A stretch of 6,497 nt of DNA, taken from positions 1 through 6,497 of the forward strand of contig JAFACY010000116.1 of the NCBI GenBank assembly GCA_023425285.1, read 5' to 3'. The notes under the pieces were generated by a model that did no database searches, had not been told where the DNA came from, and saw nothing but the letters and a program-made list of their open reading frames with translations. This stretch comes from Bacillota bacterium. GTDB lineage: Bacteria > Bacillota > Clostridia > Tissierellales > Sedimentibacteraceae. This document shows positions 1 through 5,593 of the stretch, in pieces. How positions within the stretch are numbered: the first letter of the stretch is position 1; every line of letters begins with the position of its first letter. Both the position numbers and the translations under genes were made by a program.

Positions 1-23
1 AATATTATTAAAACCTTTTTCAT
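1..23 (-). CDS. First codons of an unidentified gene downstream of lepA (partial)
   Basis: Only the first seven codons are in the window, reading MKKVLII, before the left edge cuts the gene. The start is well supported: an ATG at 23-21 is preceded by AAGAGGTGAT (36-27), a near-complete anti-16S complement that overlaps the lepA stop codon. This spacing suggests co-transcription and translational coupling with lepA. In many Firmicutes the next gene is hemW, but HemW proteins usually begin with a radical-SAM segment of the type LYIHIPFC, which these residues do not resemble. The function cannot be assigned from seven residues. Confidence 0.6.
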
Positions 24-34
24 TTTATCACCTC

Positions 35-1840
35 TTAGTCTTCATCAAACTTTAACACAGCCAGGAACGCTTCCTGCGGAACCTCAACGCTTCCTATCTG
101 TCTCATACGCTTCTTGCCTTCCTTTTGCTTCTCAAGCAGTTTTTTCTTTCTTGTTATATCGCCGCCGTAGCATTTTGCAAGGACATCCTTTCTGAGCGCT
201 TTGACGGTTTCTCTGGCAATAATCTTGCCTCCGACCGCTGCCTGCAGAGGTACTGCAAATAAATGTCTCGGTATGACATCCTTCAGTCTCTCTACGATTG
301 TTCTTCCTCTTTCATATGCTTTTTCCTCATGAACTATTATGGAGAATGCATCCACCAATTCGGCATTTATCAGGATATCCATTTTTACGAGCTCTGAGCG
401 CACATATCCATGCAATTCATAATCAAGTGAAGCATATCCTCTCGTTCTTGATTTTAAAGCATCGAAAAAATCATATATTACTTCATTCAACGGAAGCTTA
501 TAATGTAATATTACCCTTGTTGCTTCCATATACTCCATATTTTCAAAAATTCCTCTCCTGTTTTGACAAAGCTCCATTATAGCTCCCACATATTCTGTAG
601 GTGTCATTATTGATGCATTGACAATAGGCTCCTCCATATAATCTATTTCCTGCACGGGAGGCATGTTTGTAGGATTTTGCAGAACTATCATCTCACCGTT
701 TGTTTTATAAACGTTGTAAATAACGCTGGGTGTAGTCGCGATAATATTTAAGTCAAATTCCCTTTCCAGTCTCTCCTGTATGATTTCCATGTGCAGCAGA
801 CCTAAGAAGCCGCATCTGAAGCCAAATCCCAGGGCAATGGATGTTTCCGGTTCAAATGTGAGGGAAGCATCATTAACCTGCAGCTTTTCCAAAGCATCAC
901 GTACTGAGTTGTATTCCTCTCCTTCAGCAGGATAGATACCGCAATACACCATGGATGTAACCTTCTTATATCCCGGAAGAGGTTCCTTCGCAGGATTTGA
1001 GTCACCTGTTATTGTATCGCCTACACGGCAGCTTTTTACTTCCTTCATGCTTGCACACAAATAACCCACATCTCCTGAATACAATGCGGCTACCGGCTTC
1101 TGAGTAGGTGAAATAATTCCCACCTCTGTAACATCGAAGGTTTTTCCCGTTGACATCATCTTTATTTTGTCACCTTTTTTTACCTGGCCTTCTTTTATTC
1201 TTATAAAGGCAACAACACCTCTGTAGCTGTCATAATAAGAATCGAATACCAATGCTTTTAACGGTGCACCCTCTTCTCCTGACGGAGCAGGTATTTGCTT
1301 GACTATTGCTTCAAGAACCTGGTCGATATTTATATTGTCCTTGGCGGAAATAAGAGGTGCATTTTCACAGTCAAGACCTATTACGTCCTCTATTTCTTTT
1401 TTTATTTCGTCCGGTCTCGCACTTGGCAGATCTATTTTATTTATAACCGGTACAATTTCCAGATCCTGATCCAGTGCGAGATAAACATTCGCCAGAGTCT
1501 GTGCCTCGATTCCCTGCGAAGCGTCCACAACCAGTACAGCTCCTTCGCATGCAGCCAGACTTCTTGACACCTCATAATTAAAATCCACATGACCGGGAGT
1601 ATCTATGAGGTTAAGCGTATAATCATGACCATCCTGAGCTTTATATAACAAGCTGATGGTCTGAAGCTTGATCGTTATTCCTCTCTCCCTTTCCAGATCC
1701 ATGTTGTCCAAAACCTGTTCCTGCATTTCACGCTGTGAAAGAAGACCTGTATTTTCTATCAATCTGTCTGCTAATGTTGATTTTCCATGATCTATATGAG
1801 CAATAATCGAAAAGTTTCTTATATATTTTCTTCTGTCCAA
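35..1840 (-). CDS. lepA: Elongation factor 4 (LepA), ribosome-associated GTPase
   Basis: LepA/EF4 is a cytoplasmic translational GTPase related to EF-G. It binds the ribosome and is implicated in back-translocation or in initiation and 30S assembly. The 601 residues match the usual family length of about 600. GTPase motifs are visible: P-loop AHIDHGKST (14-22), switch I RERGITIK (51-58), DTPGH (80-84) and NKID (134-137). EF-G-like domains II, III and V follow, then the LepA-specific C-terminal domain with the conserved GKKRMRQIGSVEVPQEAF stretch near residue 580. The start is TTG at 1840-1838, giving MDRRKYIRNFSIIAHIDHGKS, which fits LepA N-termini. The Shine-Dalgarno GGGGAGG (1857-1851) lies 10 nt upstream, a rather long spacer that is T-rich next to the start. 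An own promoter is likely in the gap after spoIIP. The frame is intact. Confidence 0.98.
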   Translation of the reverse strand: MDRRKYIRNFSIIAHIDHGKSTLADRLIENTGLLSQREMQEQVLDNMDLERERGITIKLQTISLLYKAQDGHDYTLNLIDTPGHVDFNYEVSRSLAACEGAVLVVDASQGIEAQTLANVYLALDQDLEIVPVINKIDLPSARPDEIKKEIEDVIGLDCENAPLISAKDNINIDQVLEAIVKQIPAPSGEEGAPLKALVFDSYYDSYRGVVAFIRIKEGQVKKGDKIKMMSTGKTFDVTEVGIISPTQKPVAALYSGDVGYLCASMKEVKSCRVGDTITGDSNPAKEPLPGYKKVTSMVYCGIYPAEGEEYNSVRDALEKLQVNDASLTFEPETSIALGFGFRCGFLGLLHMEIIQERLEREFDLNIIATTPSVIYNVYKTNGEMIVLQNPTNMPPVQEIDYMEEPIVNASIMTPTEYVGAIMELCQNRRGIFENMEYMEATRVILHYKLPLNEVIYDFFDALKSRTRGYASLDYELHGYVRSELVKMDILINAELVDAFSIIVHEEKAYERGRTIVERLKDVIPRHLFAVPLQAAVGGKIIARETVKALRKDVLAKCYGGDITRKKKLLEKQKEGKKRMRQIGSVEVPQEAFLAVLKFDED

Positions 1841-1868
1841 AAAAATGTAACCTCCCCTAATTTACGGA

Positions 1869-1885
1869 TATAGGGTATTATATCA
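1869..1885 (-). promoter_or_regulatory. Candidate vegetative extended -10 promoter of lepA
   Basis: On the minus strand TGATATAAT (1885-1877) is a perfect -10 hexamer (1882-1877) with the extended TGn motif. The position 17 nt upstream (1905-1900, TTTTAT) is a poor -35, but extended -10 promoters can work without one. Transcription would start near 1870, leaving a leader of about 30 nt that includes the lepA Shine-Dalgarno site. It would give lepA expression independent of the sporulation genes upstream. A 6-bp inverted repeat (GATATA/TATATC, 1867-1884) spans the same bases but is probably chance. Confidence 0.5.
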
Positions 1886-1908
1886 AAATTTGTTTAAATA
1901 TAAAAGCA

Positions 1909-3027
1909 TTATTTACTGATTTCACCTATATATTCAATCATTATATCCGTTAACAATTCAACGGTATAATTGACTTCATCTACATGGTTCAAAGTGCTGC
2001 CGACCTCAACCAGCAGTGCATAATCTGAATAATATTGATTGAAGTATGCACCTGGCCTCACTATTACATCCCTGAACAATCCGGGATACATCTGCTCAGC
2101 TATGCCGAAAAGGAGCTTCGCATTTTTCTTGAGCTCTTCGGAATTTCCGTTCTTATCACCTACAACCAAGGTACATGTTGCTGCTGTTTTATCATCTATT
2201 TTGGTTGTTGTCACTCTTGACAGGAACTGTTCGTAGCTTGAGTTTTCTTCCGCTCCGTCTCTGTGTATATCTATCAATACATTCTTTTTGCTGTTGGACA
2301 ATACCTGACTTACCGCATAGCTTGAATTAGCATAGGATGAATTGTAGTCGGGATAATCATTGTAATCCTTTAAATGATTGATGTTAAGTCCTATACTTTT
2401 CAAATTGCTTGTTACTTTACTTCCCACTCCCATTACATTGTACATTTCGTCCTGAGTTCTGTAGTTCCCCTCGGCATGAGGCAAATATGCTTCCGTACCA
2501 TGAGTGTGGAAAATCACTATATTAAGCTTTTCATTAACAGAAGCAGCGTCGATTACTGTGTTTCTCGGGGCACTGCTTCTTGAAGCCGGTGATTCTATAA
2601 TCTTAAAAAAGTTTTCATGCAAATTATTTGCTACAATTATAGGTGTGTTTGTTACAGGCTTTTTTTCTTCCCTGTCATTATATATTTCCAGTTCTTCCTT
2701 TTCAGGCTCTTTGCTTTCCACCGTTTTAAAAACTTCTGCGTTTTGTTTGTTGGTAATTTCCGTTAATTTATTTGAGCTTTCACTTTCCTTGAATGTTTTT
2801 TCTAAAAAAATATTAAAGTAGGACATAATTTTGTCTATGGCACTCGTCTTACTTTCATCGCTGTCACCATTGTACAGGATAGATATTGTAGTAACATCCT
2901 GTCCCGACTTTCTTTTCTCCGACAAATTGTAAACATGACTGTATCCAACAAAAAGGACAGTCAGGCATACAATTGACATTATCATGTAAAACCTTGCTCC
3001 ACTCTTATTTTTTCTTCTTCTTTTCAT
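1909..3027 (-). CDS. spoIIP: Stage II sporulation protein P (SpoIIP), peptidoglycan amidase/endopeptidase
   Basis: SpoIIP is the membrane-anchored cell-wall hydrolase of the SpoIID-SpoIIM-SpoIIP complex. It drives septal thinning and engulfment of the forespore, acting as amidase and endopeptidase on stem peptides. Numbered from the chosen start (372 aa), a basic N-terminus (MKRRRKNK) precedes one membrane segment at about 13-29. A Lys/Glu-rich linker spans roughly 76-123, and the catalytic domain runs from about 165 to the end. Likely zinc and catalytic residues are in HTHGTEAY (H174, H176, E179), DIHRD (H255) and LLVEVGS (E341). The start is placed at 3027 because GGAG (3038-3035) lies 7 nt before it. 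The in-frame ATG at 3042, five codons earlier, includes this site in its coding sequence and has only AAGAAAAT in front. spoIIP lies just after gpr, as in Bacillus, and a sigma-E-like promoter precedes it. Confidence 0.95.
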   Translation of the reverse strand: MKRRRKNKSGARFYMIMSIVCLTVLFVGYSHVYNLSEKRKSGQDVTTISILYNGDSDESKTSAIDKIMSYFNIFLEKTFKESESSNKLTEITNKQNAEVFKTVESKEPEKEELEIYNDREEKKPVTNTPIIVANNLHENFFKIIESPASRSSAPRNTVIDAASVNEKLNIVIFHTHGTEAYLPHAEGNYRTQDEMYNVMGVGSKVTSNLKSIGLNINHLKDYNDYPDYNSSYANSSYAVSQVLSNSKKNVLIDIHRDGAEENSSYEQFLSRVTTTKIDDKTAATCTLVVGDKNGNSEELKKNAKLLFGIAEQMYPGLFRDVIVRPGAYFNQYYSDYALLVEVGSTLNHVDEVNYTVELLTDIMIEYIGEISK

Positions 3028-3085
3028 GATCCAACTCCACATATTTTCTTAATAGTTATATATTATTTAAAAAGTAATATATTAA

Positions 3086-3115
3086 TTTATATGTGTATTG
3101 TTTCCTGAATAATAC
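3086..3115 (-). promoter_or_regulatory. Candidate sigma-E (mother cell) promoter of spoIIP
   Basis: On the minus strand GTATTATT (3115-3108) is followed by 14 nt and then CATATAAA (3093-3086). Against the Bacillus sigma-E consensus (about GKCATATT, 13-15 nt, CATAYAHT) this scores 6/8 and 7/8 with ideal spacing. Transcription would start near 3080, some 50 nt before the spoIIP start. spoIIP of Bacillus subtilis belongs to the sigma-E regulon, so site and gene agree. The region is AT-rich, which raises the chance-match rate. Confidence 0.5.
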
Positions 3116-3135
3116 TGTTATTTTTTACAATTATA

Positions 3136-4068
3136 TTACGATTCAAATCCCGGATGAACGGCTTTGTTGATAGATAATGCAAGCATATCCGATAAGCTTT
3201 CCATAAGCTCATCTACGGAGCTTGGCGTTACAATTGATTCGCCATACATAGGATTTAATATCTCCTTTATAAACATATGCTTTTCTTCATATTCCAAATC
3301 CCCCAATATTCCCATTATGCTCCCCGTATCATCAGTTTTATCCTTCAGTACTTCCTCCATTGCTTCAATGGTGTCATTAACTATGGTTGCCGTGTCTACC
3401 ACCGTCGGTATTCCTATGGCAACAACCTTCACCCCCAGGGTTTCTTCGTTCAGTGAGCCCTGCATATTGCCTATTCCAGATCCCGGTTCAATTCCGGCAT
3501 CCGTTATTTGTACAACGGAGCAGAGACGCCTCATTTTTCTTGATGCAAGAGCATCTATTATAATGAGCAATGTGGGCTTTATTTTTTCGACTACACCAAC
3601 GATGGTATTAATCGTTTCTATCCCCGTAGTTCCCAAAACTCCCGGCTCCAATATGGATACCTCGTTAAAGTCCTCATCAAAATCCTTGTTGTATGCTTTG
3701 AAAAATTGTCGTGTAACCTTGATTTTGTCCAACGTTTTAGGACCCAGGGCATCTGCGGTTATGCTTCTGTTTCCCAGCCCTACCACTAATATTCTTTCCC
3801 TCTGAAGGTCCGAGACCTCCTTTATAGCATTGCACAGTATATCAATAACCTCTTCTCTTGATTCCTTGCTTAAATTTTTTAAGCCGTTCGTTTCATATGT
3901 TATGTACTTGCCTCTTTTTTTGCCCACGGCCTTTTCTGATGCCTCATCAGTTATTTCAAGCTTTATAACTTCACCGTGTTTATAATTCTCAGTTTTTAAA
4001 ATAACGCCCTCTGCCTTTTGAGCCAATGACTCATTAGCTTCATATGCCAAGTCTGTTCTGTAAAACAT
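3136..4068 (-). CDS. gpr: Germination protease (GPR), degrades small acid-soluble spore proteins
   Basis: GPR is made in the forespore as an inactive zymogen, autoprocesses late in sporulation, and at germination cleaves the DNA-protecting small acid-soluble proteins (SASPs) to release amino acids. It is an atypical aspartic protease (family A25/M63-like). Numbered from the chosen start (310 aa), the processing motif RTDLA is at 4-8, so the propeptide would be 8 residues, against about 15 in Bacillus. The two aspartates matching those essential in Bacillus megaterium GPR are D106 in TADALGP and D172 in IIDALASR. Other family blocks are LVVGLGN, PGVLGTTGIET, PGSGIGN and GIPTVVD. The start at 4068 is chosen because GGAGG (4078-4074) lies 5 nt before it. 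The in-frame ATG at 4080 overlaps that site and has no Shine-Dalgarno. The gene is divergent from rpsT and followed by spoIIP with no visible terminator between them. Confidence 0.96.
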   Translation of the reverse strand: MFYRTDLAYEANESLAQKAEGVILKTENYKHGEVIKLEITDEASEKAVGKKRGKYITYETNGLKNLSKESREEVIDILCNAIKEVSDLQRERILVVGLGNRSITADALGPKTLDKIKVTRQFFKAYNKDFDEDFNEVSILEPGVLGTTGIETINTIVGVVEKIKPTLLIIIDALASRKMRRLCSVVQITDAGIEPGSGIGNMQGSLNEETLGVKVVAIGIPTVVDTATIVNDTIEAMEEVLKDKTDDTGSIMGILGDLEYEEKHMFIKEILNPMYGESIVTPSSVDELMESLSDMLALSINKAVHPGFES

Positions 4069-4096
4069 TGCAACCTCCATATTTAGATATTAAATT

Positions 4097-4125
4097 TATT
4101 ATTGATTTTTTAAATTTTTTTATTC
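4097..4125 (-). promoter_or_regulatory. Weak candidate forespore (sigma-G type) promoter of gpr
   Basis: On the minus strand GAATA (4125-4121), a 17-nt spacer and AATAATA (4103-4097) resemble the sigma-G pattern GHATR / CATNHTA, with one mismatch in the -10. Transcription would start near 4090, about 20 nt before the gpr start. Bacillus gpr is transcribed by sigma-F and sigma-G, so such a site is expected here. The stretch is almost pure A/T, so chance matches are likely. Confidence 0.3.
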
Positions 4126-4146
4126 TTTTTACTTGATTTTTATGTG

Positions 4147-4175
4147 ATTAAACTGTATAATTGATTTGCTGTCAA
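4147..4175 (-). promoter_or_regulatory. Near-consensus vegetative (sigma-A type) promoter directed towards gpr
   Basis: On the minus strand a perfect TTGACA (4175-4170) is followed by exactly 17 nt and TTTAAT (4152-4147), which matches TATAAT at 5 of 6 positions. Transcription would start near 4140 and give a leader of about 70 nt, very rich in A, before gpr. It lies back to back with the rpsT promoter: the two -35 elements are separated by only 5 bp. A housekeeping promoter in front of a forespore gene is unexpected. Confidence 0.5.
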
Positions 4176-4180
4176 AAATG

Positions 4181-4209
4181 TTGAAACAATGATAATTATG
4201 TGCTAAAAT
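4181..4209 (+). promoter_or_regulatory. Vegetative promoter of rpsT
   Basis: TTGAAA (4181-4186) and TAAAAT (4204-4209) are separated by 17 nt, and TGC directly precedes the -10, giving an extended -10. Each hexamer differs from consensus at one position. Transcription would start near 4216, leaving a leader of about 34 nt that contains the strong rpsT ribosome binding site. This fits a highly expressed ribosomal protein gene. Confidence 0.65.
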
Positions 4210-4234
4210 AGTTAATAGCTTATAATAGAACACT

Positions 4235-4252
4235 AAGGAGGTGAATACTTTG
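4235..4252 (+). promoter_or_regulatory. rpsT ribosome binding site and TTG start
   Basis: AAGGAGGTG (4235-4243) is an almost complete anti-16S complement. The TTG at 4250-4252 follows AGGAGG by 8 nt, an ideal distance. The GTG at 4241 that opens the longest frame is part of the Shine-Dalgarno itself and cannot be the start. Confidence 0.85.
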
Positions 4253-4513
4253 GCAAATATTAAATCTGCAAAGAAAAGAATTTTAGTTATAAACAAGAAA
4301 ACTGAAGTAAATAAGAGCAGAAAATCTGAAATCAAGACATATATAAAGAAATTCGAAAAAGCGGTAGCTGAAGGAAACTATGATCTTGCTAAAGAATTAT
4401 TGGTAATGTGCGAGAAAAAATTATACCAGGCGGCTGCAAAGAATACTATTCATAAAAACGCAGCAGCAAGAAAGGTTAGCAGATTAACTCTTAAATTAAA
4501 TAAAGCAGCATAA
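4250..4513 (+). CDS. rpsT: Small ribosomal subunit protein S20
   Basis: S20 is a primary binding protein of 16S rRNA, folded as a helical bundle, and helps early assembly of the 30S subunit. From the TTG start the protein is 87 residues, the usual length. It begins MANIKSAKKRI, the typical S20 N-terminus, with further family segments NKSRKSEIKTYIKKFEKAV and KNTIHKNAAARKVSRL. It is strongly basic, Lys- and Ala-rich, with no membrane segment. It is a single-gene unit: its own promoter is upstream, a hairpin terminator is just after the stop, and the neighbours on both sides are on the other strand. The TTG start is notable because the E. coli rpsT gene also uses TTG, which there contributes to translational autoregulation by S20. 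Whether the same applies here is inference. Confidence 0.98.
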   Translation: MANIKSAKKRILVINKKTEVNKSRKSEIKTYIKKFEKAVAEGNYDLAKELLVMCEKKLYQAAAKNTIHKNAAARKVSRLTLKLNKAA

Positions 4514-4520
4514 CAAAAAT

Positions 4521-4545
4521 AACCGGCTTCACCGGTTTTTTTTTT
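4521..4545 (+). terminator. Intrinsic terminator after rpsT, probably bidirectional
   Basis: The stem AACCGG (4521-4526) and CCGGTT (4532-4537) closes a 5-nt loop (CTTCA) and runs into an uninterrupted T tract to 4545, a classic rho-independent terminator 7 nt after the rpsT stop codon. Read on the minus strand the same stem is followed by A and then five T (4519-4515), so it can also end the convergent comEC-holA transcript, whose stop codon is at 4561-4559. Confidence 0.9.
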
Positions 4546-4558
4546 ACTGCTTATGTAA

Positions 4559-5593
4559 TTATGCTATAATCCCATTTGTAATCAACTCAAGCCCTATGCG
4601 GCTTTCGATTTCCCCTGTCTTTATCTTCTTGTCAATCTCAAGGATTTTTTCCAGATAATATTCTATCTTTTTTGCATTCAGGCTTCTTGTCTGCTTCGAA
4701 AGCTTGTTGGCAACGAAGTTTTTCAATTTCATTTTAGCCATTATTTCATTAAAGCTATATCCCTTGTCAGTTAAAATAACATATTGATAAAGCATTCTGT
4801 AATGTCTTATTAGCATGTGAATTATGACCTGCTCGGGAGTGTTGTTCAGCAGCATATCGTCCAATATGCCAAATGCCTGCTCCTTATTTCCGTCACATAT
4901 ATTATCAATGAGCTTAAAAACATTGCTTTCCGATGATTTAATCAATAGTCTCTCAACATCATCCATCGATACATCCTTAAAGCCTGTTTTATAAGATGAT
5001 ATTTTGTCTATTTCATTGTTGATATGATAAAGACTTATCGTGCTTTCATATTCCAGATATCCCGAATCATTGGCAATATAATTGGCAAGGCTTAAATTTA
5101 TGTTCAGATTATTACTTTTGAATTTGTCTGCAATATATTTTGACAGCTCCTGCTCATTCAGTTTATTTATTTCAAAAATTGCATTGTTATCCTTAAACTT
5201 CTTGACAATCTTTTTTCTTGAATCAGGTTTTTTATCCTTTAACAAGAATATTTTTATACAGGAATCAAAGCCTTCTTCTGAAACTTCATTGAATTTTTCT
5301 TCGTCATTCTTGTTCAGGCTGCCTGTGGATGTAAGAAAATTTGCTTCCTTAATTACACAAAGCTTTTTTTCTGACATGAATGGATATGTGGTTACAAATT
5401 CATAAAAATCCGAAAAATTATTCTCTATTTTTTCAAATTCTATGTAATTCATGCTTTCATAATTTTCATCAATATATTTTTTCTTAATATTTTTTACTGC
5501 CGCATCTATTAAAAATTCTTCTGTTCCGTAAATGAGAACAAAGCTTGGTATTGTTGATTTTTGAGTCATATCAGAAATAATTTTGTAGCTCAT
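4559..5593 (-). CDS. holA: DNA polymerase III, delta subunit (clamp-loader wrench)
   Basis: HolA is the clamp-loader subunit that binds the beta sliding clamp and opens it for loading onto primed DNA. The 344 residues are normal for the family. The N-terminal AAA+-like domain shows SFVLIYGTEEFLIDAAVKNI (17-36), then the TYPFMSEKKLCVIKEANFL block (69-87) that contributes to clamp contact. The middle region has the family pattern ending in INNEIDKISSY (191-201). The C-terminal collar domain includes ESNVFKLIDNICDGNKEQAF (222-241), LIRHYRMLYQ (261-270) and KIKTGEI (323-329). As usual for delta, there is no functional Walker A motif. The ATG at 5593 has the Shine-Dalgarno AAGGGAG (5606-5600) with a 6-nt spacer. 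The first 23 bp overlap the 3' end of comEC in another frame, so the two genes are probably co-transcribed and translationally coupled. It ends at the shared terminator with rpsT. Confidence 0.95.
   Translation of the reverse strand: MSYKIISDMTQKSTIPSFVLIYGTEEFLIDAAVKNIKKKYIDENYESMNYIEFEKIENNFSDFYEFVTTYPFMSEKKLCVIKEANFLTSTGSLNKNDEEKFNEVSEEGFDSCIKIFLLKDKKPDSRKKIVKKFKDNNAIFEINKLNEQELSKYIADKFKSNNLNINLSLANYIANDSGYLEYESTISLYHINNEIDKISSYKTGFKDVSMDDVERLLIKSSESNVFKLIDNICDGNKEQAFGILDDMLLNNTPEQVIIHMLIRHYRMLYQYVILTDKGYSFNEIMAKMKLKNFVANKLSKQTRSLNAKKIEYYLEKILEIDKKIKTGEIESRIGLELITNGIIA

Noticed and set aside
298..582. Plus-strand open frame (and others at 1295-1567) inside lepA
   Set aside because: Antisense shadows of the intact and highly conserved lepA frame.
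1867..1884. 6-bp inverted repeat GATATA/TATATC over the lepA -10 as an operator
   Set aside because: It is made only of the TATAAT box and adjacent AT-rich bases, and it does not extend beyond 6 bp; chance is the simpler explanation.
2504..2821. 105-codon plus-strand open frame, with a neighbour at 2035-2236
   Set aside because: Antisense to spoIIP; composition reflects the complement of Glu/Lys-rich and Ser-rich codons, with no ribosome binding site of note.
3095..3115. Imperfect 8-bp hairpin between gpr and spoIIP as a terminator
   Set aside because: The stem is AT-rich with a mismatch and no T tract follows on the minus strand; it coincides with the sigma-E-like promoter.
3164..3805. 213-codon open frame on the plus strand
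   Set aside because: It lies entirely antisense to gpr, whose frame is clearly conserved. The Ser/Ile/Leu-rich translation resembles no family and is typical of a mirrored frame.
4221..4226. Perfect TATAAT before rpsT as the -10 box
   Set aside because: No acceptable -35 lies 16-18 nt upstream, and the start would fall at the Shine-Dalgarno. The TTGAAA/TGC-TAAAAT pair just upstream is better placed.
4241..4243. GTG as start of rpsT
   Set aside because: It forms part of the Shine-Dalgarno AAGGAGGTG, and S20 proteins begin MANIKSAKKR, which fits the TTG at 4250.
4129..4335. 68-codon minus-strand open frame between gpr and rpsT
   Set aside because: It covers the rpsT promoter and the first codons of rpsT in antisense, has no good ribosome binding site, and its Phe/Leu-rich product is what AT-rich DNA gives by chance.
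5082..5405. 107-codon hydrophobic plus-strand open frame
   Set aside because: Antisense to holA; Phe/Leu/Ser-rich because it mirrors Lys/Glu/Asn codons, a common artefact that mimics a membrane protein.
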